Shown: positions 34,081 to 46,887, counted from the stretch's first letter. The stretch: 64,000 nucleotides of DNA from Locusta migratoria (GCA_026315105.1 CM048746.1:566500940-566564939); one strand, 5' to 3'. Made by a program: numbers and translations. The notes: generated by a model not told the origin, from the letters alone.

Positions 34081-34813
34081 ATACTCTTTAATTGTGAATC
34101 TGTTGATACCAGCTCTGGTCCCCAGTTGTGTGCTGTGTTCTTTCTTAAAATCATTTTCACAATACAGACATAATTCTAGTCTTTAAGTTTGCCTTCAATG
34201 TAAATATTAATGTTCAGTTAACAAACCTTTTTAAGTGCCATTGATAATTGAAAAAACAGCTGATACATACTTATTGACTTATATGGTTTACTCTATTCCT
34301 ATTGAAACTTCAAATGTGGATCCTAACCTTTATTACCATTTAGAATTTTTTGAGAAAATATGAATAAATAATGTGTAGGTAGAATTGAACCTTCACCTCA
34401 GAAGAACTTTATACCTAATAGTAATGCTTTAGGCTACCTAATCTGAGATACTAGTGTCATCTTAGTTGGGGGTTTTCAATATGAGATTTTCTACTCATGA
34501 TAATGTATAGGCCAATGGAATTAAGAATTAAGATGCAATTATACTGATATACAATTGCAACTAAATAAAGAGTTCATGTTTACAGTTAATACAGATGCAA
34601 ATAATAACAAACATTAAGAAGGACTTTGAATTTTAATACTATGTGAAATTAAGTACAGAAAATGCATATCAGGTAGATGATGGGGTTTTTATTAAATGTG
34701 TTTTGTCAGGAATTTGAAGTCTACATTATGATGTTTATGAACCACTATCTAATGTTGTTTAATCCTTCCCGGACTGTCTTTCAGGAAAGGTTCTATTCAG
34801 GATGCTTGGGATG
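34081..34813. other. Intergenic sequence, nothing recognised
   Basis: AT-rich; upstream part (34000-34080) may still belong to the diverged LINE endonuclease region. Confidence 0.4.
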
Positions 34814-35158
34814 TGTTGCACACCTCAAACAGCTATACTGATTAGTAATACAAGTTTTATTTACTGAAGAATACAATATACTAAACTTCTATAAAGTATG
34901 TCTCTTCTCGTTGTGGCGTCTTCTTCCTCAATGCTAGCTGCACTGAGTCCTAGTGACTGCCTATTTTGGAGCAGAGTTCAGATGGGGCTCTTCCAGATGC
35001 ATGTTGGCCTAGATATAGCCACTTGTAGAGGGCACACTTCTAGGTTACTCCCTCCAGGATGCGCGGTGCCGGCTTGTGATTGGCTGCTGGTCATCTGCTG
35101 CCTTCTCCATGATTGTTCTCATGCGTCTGGATTGGGGTGCTGAATTTTTGCCACAACA
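34814..35158 (-). repeat. Probable solo LTR
   Basis: 345 bp with TGTTG at the left end and CAACA at the right end, the inverted LTR termini. In reverse an AATAAA-type signal lies about 50-60 bp before the 3' end (plus-strand tttatt at 34858). Adjacent tetramers gatg/aatg are a weak target duplication. The open frame inside is not a gene. Confidence 0.55.
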
Positions 35159-35933
35159 AATGTGAAAGTCTTTGGGTAGGTATGACAGTTAGAAAAAATG
35201 TTTAGTGGTGTTCATGAGAAAAATGTTAGGTTAAGAAATGGCAGTGAAAATACTGAACAAATAGTTATTAAGTAATGGAAGTAAAAAAGCTTCATAGGTT
35301 GAAAAAATAAGAATTAATATTTTGTAATAAAAATGAATATTTAATGATAAGAAAAAGTTTATGTAGTGTTAAGAATAGTGTATTCTCTGAACAGATACTT
35401 TACCTGAAGTCTACGATGTTAAAATTGCATGAGACTGCTAAGAAATCTTAAAATGATAGTGCTAAGGGTACTGAGAATGTTAGCTCCAAAACCTGATATA
35501 AATGTTAAGTCATCTACTGAAGTATTAGTTAAAGAAATAAGTGAAAGTGAATATTAAAGTATACCTTCTGTCAGCGTCAACTTAAGTTGTGATCCTAGTA
35601 ACATGAAATTTTTTTTATAAAGTCTTAAAAGATCTATTAACTGAACCTGAAAACCAAGTAATGTTTTACTGTGTTTGTAGTCCATTTGTTAAGATCATAG
35701 TTGAACTTTATCTAAATATATACATTGAGCCATTTGAAGTTATTGAAACCTTTAGCTGTATGCTTCTAATTTGTTTATCCACAATCCATGAAGTTGATCA
35801 GTCTCTGAAAGAGTAACGCATTTAAAACCTACCTACAGAAAGCTAATTGATGTCTTGTAAATTTTATCTTACTCTTAATCTGAAACGAATAGAGAAGATA
35901 TTTGTTGATAATTTTGATACCATTTATGAACAT
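35159..35933. other. Intergenic AT-rich sequence
   Basis: No gene or named repeat seen. Confidence 0.45.
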
Positions 35934-36130
35934 TCAAATTCAAATGTTTGTAGAGCTTATGGGACTTAACTACGGTGTCATCAGTCCCTAAACTTACAAA
36001 CTACTTATGAACTAGCTAATACTAAAGACGGCACAAATATCCATGCCTGAGGGGGAATTTAAACCCCTGACCGTAGTGGTCATGCAGACTGTGACTGACG
36101 CGCCACAGAACAATCGGCCACCGCGGCCAG
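35934..36130 (-). repeat. tRNA-derived SINE (family A)
   Basis: Reverse copy flanked by a perfect 13-bp duplication catttatgaacat at 35921-35933 and 36131-36143. The B box is mutated (gaatttaaacccc on the plus strand), so it is older than other copies. Confidence 0.9.
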
Positions 36131-36143
36131 CATTTATGAACAT

Positions 36144-37392
36144 GGCATACGGATAGTGCATATACCATATATGCATGTACAGATTTACACACCATAATTA
36201 TTTTATTAACCTCATAAGTATAATCGAAGGTATGTTAAGATGTTTATTGTTTATTTGGGGCTTGAAAGGTTATTATTGTATATAAGAATATTATACCTCA
36301 GTCAAGTACTGTGATTTTTCTGTTAATCACATTCGCAATACAATTCTAATTCTTTTGCTCTCTTCAAACTTTTTAACTGCTAATCATTCAGTAGTATTTT
36401 TGTGTTATTGGTTAATTTTGTGTTGTAATTTGATGTGTCAAGAGGGACTTGTTATTAAATAATACAAAAGTGACTATAAGCATGGGAGGACACATAGGAC
36501 ACAAGTGTTGACTGATGTAAAATTCAATTTCTATCCTTGAGCTTACAGCTTGAAAGGAAAGTACCAAATACTGATTTAAGATGACCATATTACAGTATAC
36601 TGTACATATGACACACAGCTTTGGCTGATGCAAAATTTAATTTTCATTTTTATTCTTCAAGTTTACAATCATACAAACGTTTGTTGATTTAACATGATAA
36701 AGCTACTCACGTTTTGCAAGTTACATACTTGGAATGTTTTGTCATGCATATTTCACATTTGACCATACCTATTAAAGCACTGTTGTGTTCAAACCAATCT
36801 TCAGATTGTTGACTGCTTTATCTTTATTTGTGTATATAGGTGGTGTAACATCATATTGTCTTGTGTACAGGAGTGCAAATGGTAAATGTTTTGTGAACTC
36901 TAAATACCTTAATGTGTAAGGACACAGCACACATGTTTATGTTTCACCTATTTTATTTACTATGATGTGTGTAACGAAAGTGAGATGTTTTATGCACTTT
37001 AAGTGCGTACTTACTGAACATTTAAGCAGTTGCTGAACATTTGAATTCATCCATGATGCAATCAATGAAATATTATAGATAACATATTATTCTTTATTAT
37101 TATTATTATTATTATTATCAAGCTTTTATGTTTTGTATTTTCATGTGGAACACCACTGTGTAGTTCATGTCACACTTGTTGACTTGCTTGTTTATGCATG
37201 AAAGGTTGGTGTATCAAATTTCAGTTGAATACAGGGTGTCTATTTCTGATATAGTACTGTATCTGAAAATGCTCATGCAGACCATATGTCTACTTTGAAT
37301 TTTGTGTAGAATATAATTATGAGGTTCTACACTGTTAACTTATACATGCACAGACTTTCAAAATACCTAAGATAGCTTTTTCATATTGTGTC
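36144..37392. other. Intergenic sequence, nothing recognised
   Basis: AT-rich with a short TTA repeat at about 37093-37118. No gene seen. Confidence 0.45.
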
Positions 37393-37669
37393 TGTTGGAG
37401 CGCGCCACTGCAAGCCGCGTCCCGTCCGACCGCGGCATCTGAAAGCCACGCCACAGCCGAGTCCGCTGCACGATGGCGCTGCCTCTGAAGGCCTGCAGCG
37501 CCGTCTCCACCGGGCGAGCACATGGTGTGCGAGGCGTACCTCAGTCATGTTGTAGCTCTCGCCGGTTTCACATGTAAACCTTACCTGTGTCCGTTACTTG
37601 CCAACTCAGTACTTCATTTATGCATATCTTGTACCATCCAATGTGTACAATAATTATACTGTTACAACA
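37393..37669 (+). repeat. Gypsy-2 5' LTR
   Basis: Begins TGTTGGAGCG and ends GTTACAACA, with TGTTG/CAACA inverted ends. It shares most of its sequence with the 3' copy (for example ggcctgcagcgcc, tctccaccgggcgagcac, tttcacatgtaaacctta). It is followed by gtataattggcgatgag, where the primer-binding site should be. Confidence 0.92.
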
Positions 37670-37721
37670 GTATAATTGGCGATGAGTTTTGTTCTTATGC
37701 GTGTTTTCTGTTGTAGTGGTT

Positions 37722-38606
37722 ATGGATCCGGCGTTGCTTCAGTTACTCCAAAAGAAGCAGCAGCAGTTAGATCAACAGCAGCAACAACTTGTTTTGCTTA
37801 CGGAGTTGATTACATCTTCTCGTCCCGCTGCGGCCCCTTCGCCGCTGCCCCAGGCCTACCCCCCCACTCCTCCGACTTTACCGGCTTTCCAAGAGTCTAA
37901 GGAAGACAGGGACTCATACGTGCGACATCTACAGCAACATTTTGCGGCTTTTAAGGTAACGGATCCTGACTTACAAAAGTCTTTCTTCTTGTCGTGGATC
38001 GAGCCTGATACTTTTCGTTTACTACGAAAACTAGTTCCGCGGTTAGAGCCCGCCGAGTTGTCTTTTTCCCGTATGTCGGAATTGCTTAGTTCTTATTATC
38101 GGCAGCAAACGCACATGGTGCTTTCCCGCCTGGATTTTCATCAAAGCAGAAAGAAACCTGGTCAGTCATATCAGTCCTGGGTGGCAGACCTCCGCAGTTT
38201 GAGTCACAAGTGTGGTTTTGTGTGTGCAAATTGTCAGCAGTCGTATGCAGATTCCTTAATTCGCGACGTTGTTGTGCGTTGGGCTCCTGATAGGGCTGTG
38301 CGTCGCGAGGCTTTGCATTTACAGGATCCCACCCTTGACGAGGTTCTGTCTATGGCACAAGCTTTTGAGGTGTCTCAGGTGGCAGTGGATCAGTTTGAGG
38401 AAATGGTAGAGGTGGCGGCGGTACAGTCCTCGCGCACCCACAGGCATCGTTCTTCGCCCTCCTCTTCGTCTTTTTCATGTTTACCTTCCGCCATTCCATA
38501 CTGACGACGCAGCTTTCCCTCTTGTCCGCACGATCACCCACGCTGCCCCTTCCACCGTGCGCGGTGCATGTCCTGCCGTAAACAAAGCCATGTGGTGGCT
38601 GTCTGC
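37722..38606 (+). pseudogene. Gypsy-2 gag
   Basis: The ATG at 37722 opens MDPALLQLLQKKQQQLDQQQ, a Gln-rich coiled N terminus, followed by a capsid-like region (ESKEDRDSYVRHLQQHFAAF; KKPGQSYQSWVADLRSLSHK). The frame runs 260 codons to a TGA at 38502. The CCHC knuckle CMSCRKQSHVVAVC (38565-38606) is in a different frame, so a frameshift lies between them. The protein would form the particle and bind RNA. Confidence 0.85.
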
Positions 38607-38641
38607 ACCACGGTCATCTGCCGTATTCAGACGAGTCCCAA

Positions 38642-39400
38642 ATGGAAGTAAACTGTCTTTCTACCGCACCTGGACAGGAGCAGGTCACTTCATCAAAGAT
38701 TTATGTCACACTTCTTATTCAAAATCATTCGTTCCGTTTTCAAGTTGATATCGGTGCCTCTGTCTCTCTAGTAATTTTGGATACGTATTTGGTACTTGGG
38801 AAGCCGCCTCTTGTTAAAACTTCTCGTCGTTTGGTCGGCTATGGTGAACAGCCGATTCCAGTGCTCGGTCAGTTTACGATTGAGGTGGAGTACCAACACG
38901 TAGTGCGTGCTGTCACGTTTTTGGACATAACAAGCACGGCTTCAGAAAACATTTTTGGCCTGGATGCGTTCACGGCATTTGGTTTCAGCGTTCATGACGC
39001 TGTTCATCTTGTGTCTGACTCCATACCGTTTAATGAATTGGATTCCCTTTTCCGTGAGTTTGGAGCACTTTTCTCGGTGGGTTTGGGAATGGCCATTGGT
39101 TACGAGGTGCACATCATTCTCAAACCTACAGCGGTTCTGAAATTTTGTCGCGCCCGGCCTATTCCTTTTGCTTTGCGCCCAGCGATTAAGAACGAGTTGG
39201 ATCGGTTGCATGGCTTGGGTATCATCAAACCAGTTTCCTCTAGCTTGTGGGCAACACCTCTGGTGATAATAAAGAAACCCACGGGAGCCCTTCGGTTGTG
39301 CGGTGATTTCAAGTCTACGGTTAACTCGCAGTCAGTGGTAGATTGTTTTCCCATTCCCTGCCGGACGGCATTTATGCAAAATTGGCAGGCGGTGAGTGTT
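38642..39400 (+). pseudogene. Gypsy-2 protease and RT N-terminus
   Basis: The frame at 38642-39538 contains FRFQVDIGASVSLV. The catalytic DTG is DIG (Asp codon 38747-38749, Thr replaced by Ile). It then has PIPFALRPAIKNELDRLHGL and LWATPLVIIKKPTGALRLCG, the RT fingers. A frameshift at about 39355-39370 (after CFPIP) moves the palm into another frame. Confidence 0.85.
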
Positions 39401-40540
39401 TTTCAAAAATTGATTTGGTGGAAGGGTATCTCCAGCTTCCCTTCGATTCTGATTCTCAACAATTCATGGTACTCAATAATCCTTTTGGGCTATACCACTA
39501 CAAATGTCTGCCGTTTGGGGTTGCGAGTGCGCCCGTGATATTTCAACGGTTCTTGCAACAGTTATTAGGTGACATTCCGTGCTGTGCGAACTATCTGGAT
39601 GATATCATCGTCACCGGTTCCTCCCGCACAGATCACTTAAACAACCTGCGGCTCTTGTTCATGAAATTGCACGCGACAGGCCTCAAATGCAATCTTCAAA
39701 AATCACAGTTCTTTCAACCTGAAATTGAGTATTTGGGACACCTGGTGTTGCAAGATGGCGTCCGCCCCAGGTCAGAATTGGTTACGGCGATTGACCATCT
39801 TCCTCGTCTTACGAATTTGCAGGAACTCCAGTCCTTTTTGGGCAAGGTCAACTACTACTCCAAATTTCTTTCTAATGTGGCGGAGGTCACACATCCTTTG
39901 AACGCACTTCGAAAGAAATGTGTTCCGTTTGTGTGGTCTGCTGCTTGTGAGGCGACATTCTCATGCATCAAATCAATGTTAAAGTCTTCACCTTGCCTCG
40001 GCACATTTACACCAGGCCGACAGCTAGTCCTAGCTACAGATGCTTCTCAGCACGGGATTGGAGCAGTGGTGGCCCACAGACTGGATGATCGTACCGAGCA
40101 GCCCATTGCCTACGTGTCCAAGACATTGTCAGATGCCCAACCTAATTATTCTCAGATTGAGGAAGAGGCTTTGGCGATTGTTTACGCTGTCCGGAAGTTT
40201 CATGTGTTCCTGTATGGCATTAAATTCCACCATATCACGGATCACAAACCCCTGGTGGCACTGTTTGGTCCGCGTTCTCATCTTCCAGACTGGACTTCGC
40301 AACATCTCCAACGTTGGGCTCTGTTTTTGAGTGCCTATCACTACGAAATTCATTATCATCCCTCGTTGCACCATGCCAATGCCGACGCCTCGTCCCGTCT
40401 GCCCATGGGCCCTGACCCTTCCTTCAACAAAGACGAGGTGGCGATTTTTCAGATTGATGAACATTTGCACGACGCAGTTGAGAGACTTCCGATTAGGGCC
40501 AATAGATTGCGCAAGCCACCCGTCGGGACCCTGTGCTCCG
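39343..40540 (+). pseudogene. Gypsy-2 RT palm and RNase H
   Basis: A long open frame carries YAKLAGGECFSKIDLVEGYL (first catalytic Asp region), LPFGVASAPVIFQRFL and CANYLDDIIVTG with an intact YLDD box (39592-39603). RNase H follows: LVLATDASQHGIGAVVAHRL, SQIEEEALAIVYAVRKFHVF and FHHITDHKPLVALF. The frame is lost near 40520. This is the best-preserved enzyme region in the window. Confidence 0.9.
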
Positions 40541-41468
40541 TGAGGTTCTTAAGCATGTCACCGCTGGGTGGCCTGAGCGATTGTCCGCAAAAGACGCTGG
40601 CCCTCTGCGTACCTATTTCCAGCTTCGACACCGGCTGTCAGTTATCGATGGTGTCCTCCTCCTCAGTACCATTTCCGACGAGCCTCGTGTCATTATTCCG
40701 TTCGACTTACGGGCTCGTATGTTAACTCTGTTACATCGAGGTCACTGGAGTATCACACGCATCAAGGTACTTGCACACCGTTTTGTCTATTGGCCAGGAA
40801 TTGATGCCGCTATCGAGCAGTTGGTTCGTACGTGCACTCAGTGTGCTACCAGCAAGCTGCCCCCTGATGCACTTTTTCCCCATGGCCTACTCTGGAGCAC
40901 CCCTGGGACCGAATTCTTGTGGACTCGCCCTTTCTGTCAGTAAATGTAGTTCGTGGTGGTAGATGCACTGTCTAATTATCCGTACGTCGTGCGTATGCGC
41001 TCCACTACGGCAGAAGATGTGGTCAGAGCCCTGGTACAGATCTTTGCTATTGAAGGCCTTCCTTGGACGCTCATCTCTGATAATGGCCCACAATTCATGT
41101 CGTCTTATTTTCAACAATTCTGCACTAATAATGGTATTTCCCACCTCATCTCAGCTCCTTTCCACCCCCAATCCAATGGGGAGGCAGATCGTATGGTGCA
41201 AACTTTTAAATTACAACTTCGTAAGTGCCTGGAAAAGTCATCCGCCGAGGCGGTGCTCCCCTTATTTCTTAGTACTTATCGGACAACACCAATTAATGGT
41301 CGGAGCCCGGTGGAGGTCCTCCATGGCCGCAAGCCCCGGATGCTGTTGCACCTGCTGTGCCCGGAGCCCCGACTTGAGGTGCCCATACACACTCGGCGTT
41401 ACGTACCAGGCACCCCTGTCTGGGCACTGCGGCGGAACGACCTCTTCTTACGGCGGAACGTGTGCTAA
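40533..41468 (+). pseudogene. Gypsy-2 integrase
   Basis: The HHCC zinc domain lies in the frame at 40533-40943 (HRGHWSITRIKVLAHRF ... CTQCATSK). The catalytic core lies in another frame at 40953-41468: VVDALSNYPYVV (Asp), SDNGPQFMSSYFQQFC (Asp) and HPQSNGEADRMVQTFK (Glu). A stop at 40941-40943 and a frameshift separate them. The core frame continues to VPGTPVWALRRND, the GPY-like C-terminal region. Confidence 0.9.
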
Positions 41469-41544
41469 AACCTTATCTTCAAAAGCACTCGTCCTGTATG
41501 ATTAGGGTTGAATATGGCCGTGTCAGACTTCGTAATCCTTGAGG

Positions 41545-42411
41545 TGTCCACTCACCCATAAAAAGTTATATAAAATAAAAAAATAAAAATATGTTCATGT
41601 AAAATCTTTATACGTTGCAATATTTCAAAATCAGATTCTTGCACCGAGGGAAGAAGTCTTTAACTGTCACTCTTGTTAAAATATTTCTAAGTTCTCTCAT
41701 AGATAAGACATTCAAAAGAAATTCTTCAGTTTGTGGTCGTTGCTATAGCCACAGATAAAAAAATAATATTTCTTCAATGCTTATCGATCAATGTGTATGA
41801 TCGATTAACCAAAGTTATAAAAAAGACATTTATCGGAGTCTTCTTGACGTAACTTTCCCACCAATGAAAATTCATAAGAATCTTCCTTCAGATTGAAGAA
41901 TATTTAAATTAAATCATCTGCTCATTTCATTAATATATTATTCATCGTAAAATAATTCTTCATAAATGATGTACTCTGACACTTTTGTCAAGTTTAAACA
42001 CGATAACATTTATTACTTTCTAAGACATTACATATGTAGTCATCGACAGACAAAAGGGAACTGACTTTTAAAATTTTTTTGTTTGTTCATGAAACGTCGA
42101 TAATAATGTCAACTCTCGCGACGACAACTGCAGAGATCAACATCTTCTTGCCTCGTGGCCGTCGACCCGCGACTTGATGTGGCCGGATATTTACTCCTTG
42201 GAATCGGCGTCGAAGATGTTGTCCTCGTAGGTTGACTCGCCTCACAGCACATGAAACATAAAAAAAAAACATACAAAAAACTTCTTTAAGAATCATATAA
42301 CATTAAATCTTTACATAAAAATCATTTAAGAACAATAATATAAGTAAGTTATCCTGCACAAACTGAGCTGTCATGAGATATGTAGCGAAGACAATAATCC
42401 GTCCCACTACA
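41545..42411. repeat. AT-rich insertion inside gypsy-2 (possible solo LTR)
   Basis: Composition switches abruptly from GC-rich pol to AT-rich, then back at about 42412. The right edge in reverse starts TGTAGTGGGACGG, a plausible LTR start, with tttatt/aataaa-like signals inside, but I found no convincing partner end or target duplication. No coding capacity seen. Confidence 0.4.
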
Positions 42412-43284
42412 GCACGCAATTTGGCCACCGCCCAGGGTGGACGCCAGGGGTAGTACGGCGTTCACGTGGTCGACAGATGTGCGTGGTAGATGCAGAAGGG
42501 GTGACGATTTCCCGCCATCTCACCAACTACGTCCTCGGTGGTGCCCCACCTCACCACCTTCAGATCTCACGACTGTGCCTCTTAGATACCCTAGCCTAGA
42601 TTCAGAGGTTGAGAGAGGAATCTGTCCAACATCACGGTGGCACCGGCCTCCTCATGCCGACAGCTGTCGCACTGCAGCCTCTGCTGCGTTCTCGCCCACT
42701 TCCCACCACCACCACGACACCTTACTGTCGGAGCTGATGCTGGACAAGGCACGGGGAAGTGGCGCTACGGATGGGTGTCCACAACGCCAACAGTTGGTTG
42801 CTGATGACGACGTCGAGATGCGGCCTCTCTCTCCGCTCGACGCTCCAGCCGGTACCCCTCCGTCGCCCCTGCCTCCTGCCTGCTTGGGTCCTGCTATAGA
42901 CGCAGCTGTGTCGTCTCCCGCACCGGCGGTGGGGGAGCGCCAGCAGGGGAGGTGTCTTCCTTCAGTGGCAATGTCGAGATGTGACCGGCCTCTCCGCCAC
43001 TGTCACCTGTGCTAGCGGGGACCCTGCCATGACCTGGACGCCACCGGCATGGGCACTTCCTACGTGCCCCCAGACTGGTTGGCCATGCAGCGACGGGCTG
43101 ACGACATCCCCTCAGAAGCAGATGTGGCGATGGAGGCGCTCGCCGTCTCCGGCCGGCTCCTGCCCCACCGCGGTCGCCCCCACCGCACGGTCACGTGGGC
43201 GATTCCCATGGCCTCCACGATCCAGCATCGCCGGCCATCTTCCGCCTCCACCTGCGATGTCGGCTTACCGGAAGAGGGGAGGGA
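42412..43284 (+). pseudogene. Gypsy-2 pol C-terminal proline-rich tail
   Basis: GC-rich sequence open in several frames (for example 42437-43015 and 43049-43447), rich in Pro, Arg, Ser and Ala. It lies between integrase and the purine tract, where gypsy elements of this type carry a variable tail. I cannot tell which frame was used. It has no envelope hallmarks (no signal peptide or transmembrane segment). Confidence 0.5.
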
Positions 43285-43563
43285 TGTTGGAACGTGCCAC
43301 TGCAAGCCCCGTCCCGTCCGTTCGCAGAATGTGAAAGCCGCACCGCGGCCGAGACCACTGCACGATGGCACTGCCTCTGAGGGCCTGCAGCGCCATCTCC
43401 ACCGGGCGAGCACGCGGTGTGCGAGGCGTGCCTCAGTCTTGTTGTAGCTCTCGCTGGTTTCACATGTAAACCTTAGCTGTGTCCATTACTTGCCAACTCA
43501 GTACTGTCATTTATGTATATCCTGTACCATCCAATGTGTACAATAAATTATACTGTTACAACA
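43285..43563 (+). repeat. Gypsy-2 3' LTR
   Basis: Begins TGTTGGAACG after the purine tract and ends GTTACAACA. Several substitutions relative to the 5' LTR (gcgcgcc/acgtgcc, gtccgacc/gtccgttc) show it is not a fresh insertion. AATAAA (43542-43547) lies just before the end. Confidence 0.92.
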
Positions 43564-44400
43564 GTGTTCACTTTTATTATATGATTATCACTCACTTTTT
43601 AAACACTACCATAACACCTACCTCTATTGGACATTATTGCTTTGTAATTTGAGAAATTGGGAAGGTTTTGACTGTTTGCCGTTTGGCAACACAGTGGCAT
43701 TCTGGGCTGTGTTAGATTGATTGGAGCAGTTAGTTCAAATATGAATATAAGTGTCAATGCCTTTACTTCTGTAGAACTAAGGAGTCGAGTTACCAGATGC
43801 ATCTTGTAGCTCTTGGTAAGGAGTTTATCATTAATACAGAAGCTCCATTTAGAAGGTGTATTTATGAAAACTAAATGGAGTATCATAATACCTTAAGAAC
43901 ATTAAATTGTCCTAATCAAAAACAGTAAGCGCAGCCAGAGTCTCTTCCTGCTTTGTAGCCATTTGTGAGTCAGTTACCTGCCCTGGCCGTGGACATAATT
44001 TAATGGCAGCATTCTTTTCCACCCCTCTATCGACTACTGCTCGGAGAGTGGGTGTATTTGGCAGTCTTTATAGGTTTTTCATTTCATGATAAACACATTT
44101 TTTACCAACATTGAAAAAGAAATTATAAGTTTGAAAACATTTTGGTTTTATCAATGGAAGCTTGGCCACTACCATATATGGTTTTCCATTGAATGTGATA
44201 AGATAGTACTTAACCATTGCCAAATACTCTCAGGTGTTTTTTTTTTTTTATTTTTTTATTTTTTTTTTATTTTTTATTTTCATTTAAGCATATGTTTTCT
44301 CAATAAGCAAGAAATTTGTACAATATTATGTTCTAGTTTGTTTCTTTACTTTACTAGTGCTCAAACTCAGTCTTTCAAACTACATATTATCACTGCTCAG
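43564..44400. other. Intergenic sequence, nothing recognised
   Basis: AT-rich, with a T-rich run at 44236-44280. No gene seen. Confidence 0.45.
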
Positions 44401-44425
44401 TGATAAAATTCAATGCACACAGTAT

Positions 44426-45772
44426 TTAAACAGTGGACGGCAGATTTACTGCAACACAAACATGATTAAAATTGGGGCAGAAAATGGAAACATGGTGCAC
44501 CGTCATCAAGTGACCACAGGAAATTACTGGTGGGGGGTCGCCTGTTAATAAATGTCGGTGGCTGAACCGGCAATGACCGATTCTCAGCCAGGCCAAGATT
44601 ACCTCCTCCCGCTGGGAGGGGCGGGAGGAGGTCTTCCAAGCTGTCGGGATCGTTTTTATGGTTCTAAGCTTATAGTCCTGAAGCGAGGACCACAGCCGAT
44701 GCTGTGATACAACAGTACACCTGCAAATAGCCCCTTTGTTTGATGGGACACAAACGGTAGCTGTCTGAGGTAGAAGAGTGGCAGCCCTGGCCACAGCATC
44801 AGCAGCCTCGTTTCCCGGCACACATGCGTGGCCAGGTACCCATAGGAAGCGAACATGAAGGCTGTCTTCAGCTACCAATGAAGGGAGCATTGGAGTCGAA
44901 GTACAACAGGATTGACAGGATATGAGTCTCTAAGACTCTGAATGGCACTGAGTGAATTTGAGCAGATGACATAAGAAGGGTGGTGGTGGCAGCGAACATA
45001 TTCGACTGCCTGATAAAGTGCAAAAAGATCAGCTGTGAAATTTTAGCATTGGTTGATGAGCTTGTATTGAAAGCTGTTGAACCCGATGGTAAAGGCGGAC
45101 CTGACACCATCAGTAGTGTTCTTAGAACCATCTGTACAGATGAAGATCTTATCATCAAGCTGAGAACGAAGTTTGACAAACCTTGAGCGATACACCGAAT
45201 CCGGGGCACTCTCCTTTGGGAGCAAGTTGAGTTCAGGGTGGTCGTGAACCAGTGCCTGAAGCCACGGTGGTGTTGGGCTTACATCCATTCGAACGGCGTC
45301 GGGGAGGGTGAAATGAAGTTGCTGAAGCATGCGACAAAAACAAACTCTGGGAGGCAACAGAGCAGATGCAGACACCTCATATTGGGCATCAAAGGAGTCG
45401 TTGAAAAATGATGGGTAGGATGGGGATGGGAACAACAATGTCTTCACGCCAACTTGTTTGGACCTGACCTTCAGTCCATATGCGATTATAGGTACGGAGA
45501 AGGAAACATTTAACCGCAGGAGAAAAGTTCTGCAACATCTGAATATGAATGGCATCGGGCTCCGGAGCAGAGGAGCGGGACATGGCGAGAGCACGATCTA
45601 GTTGCTGCATAGTGAAGGTGGCATTGTAACTTTCACGATGTAAAGATGGGAAAGAAGGCAGCTGTGCCTCCTCTGCCTTTTTGTGGGGGAGGAAGGCAGG
45701 GTGGTAATGAGCAGAGCTCGAAACCTCCACAAAAGATCGGCCTAAGGCATTGGATACATCAACGGGGTCCAC
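44426..45772 (-). pseudogene. I-type LINE RT remnant and RNase H
   Basis: The RT fingers frame is at 45389-45772 (SSAPEPDAIHIQMLQNFSPA; WTEGQVQTSWREDIVVPIPI). The frame at 45043-45594 begins after the deletion and leads to KIFICTDGSKNTTDGVRSAF, the RNase H start. The frame at 44426-44890 carries FLWVPGHACVPGNEAADAVA, the conserved H..G..GNE.AD RNase H end. The catalytic RT palm is absent. Confidence 0.78.
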
Positions 45773-46225
45773 AAGGACTGCGTTCGATACTGTCAGACCT
45801 TAAATTGGGGATTTGACCCTGGTGTCAGATAACTGGCGCAGGTTACCCCAGACAACCGAGGAGGGAGTGGATTTGTTAAAAGAACTAGTTTGTAATTGAT
45901 GCAATTTTCCATCATTGGATGGCATTGAAAGGATCCTAAAGCATGTCGCCAGGCTCTAATAGCGGCCCTGCATGCTGCAGTCCACCCGGAGACTGGGACA
46001 CAACGTGGAGAAGAGGATGTATGAGGTATGGAATGTTCGGCAGCAGTGAGAATAACCTCTGTGAGGTACTGGACCTGACTGTTGCAGCTGGGGAAATGCT
46101 GGTTGTGGAAAACCGTTATGGAAGAATACAGCCCCCAGTCTGCTTTGGAGATGTTCCAGGTAGTGATGCAGTAGGTGGATTACACAAGGGAAATGATTGC
46201 TCGAGTACATATCAGAAAGGGCGTA

Positions 46226-46887
46226 TCACTTGAACCAATGCGCTAGCTGAGGAGTGCATTTTGCGAGGTCCAAGTAGGAATGTGTGTGCGTTGTGTTGAG
46301 AAGGAATGTTAGTGAATCAGTGTTTAGGCAGACAAGATTGAGTTGGTTGAAAAGGTCCACTAGAAGGGAGCCTCTTTGGCAAGATGCTGGAGAACCCCAT
46401 AGGGGGTAGTAGGCGTTGATGCCGCCAAGCAAAACAAAAGGTGGAGGAAGCTGGGCAACAAGTTGCAGCACATCTGCCCTAGTAAAGGCAGACGATGACA
46501 GGGTATAGATATTGCAGAGAGAGAAGGAAAGGGTAGGGAGAGTGATGCGGATGGCAACTGCCTGTATGTGAGTGTTCAGAGAGATGGGACGGGAACAGAT
46601 GTCAAACAAGCAACATAACGCCTCCATGGGCTGGAATACCATCCACAGGAGGTAGGTCAGAACACACAGAAGTATATTGAGGGAAGGCTATATGATCCTG
46701 TGGACGTAACTGGACGTAACTTGGTTTCTTGGAGGCTAACTATGAATGGACGGCCCAATGGAAGGAGTAATTTTAATTCCTCGTGATTGGAGCGAATGCC
46801 TCGAATTTTCCACTGAAGAAGCACCATGATAAGGATAAGGAGAGAAAAGAGAAGAACAAGACAAAAGGGGGTCACCTCAACGGCCAC
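46226..46887 (-). pseudogene. I-type LINE endonuclease
   Basis: The frame at 46657-46887 has LLQWKIRGIRSNHEELKLLL and FIVSLQETKLRP (LQET motif). The frame at 46226-46642 has FVLLGGINAYYPLWGS, the degraded DFNAHHPLWG motif with Asp lost, and HTHSYLDL, the degraded SxxSxIDL motif. A frameshift joins them. Confidence 0.75.

Larger units (their letters stand above)
37393..43563 (+). mobile_element. Ty3/gypsy LTR retrotransposon 2, complete length but broken
   Basis: LTRs at 37393-37669 and 43285-43563 bound gag, protease, RT, RNase H and integrase in gypsy order on the plus strand. The purine tract gaagaggggaggga (43271-43284) precedes the 3' LTR. Outer flanks gtgtc and gtgtt suggest a 5-bp target duplication with one change. 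A non-homologous AT-rich block at about 41545-42411 separates integrase from a proline-rich tail. At least four frameshifts or stops break gag-pol. GC-rich codon use differs sharply from the AT-rich surroundings. Confidence 0.92.

Noticed and set aside
34898..35143. 81-codon plus-strand ORF
   Set aside because: It lies wholly inside the probable solo LTR, in the opposite orientation, with no homology.
42412..43284. Envelope gene of an errantivirus-like element
   Set aside because: No signal peptide, transmembrane helix or cleavage motif is visible; it is a proline-rich pol tail by position.
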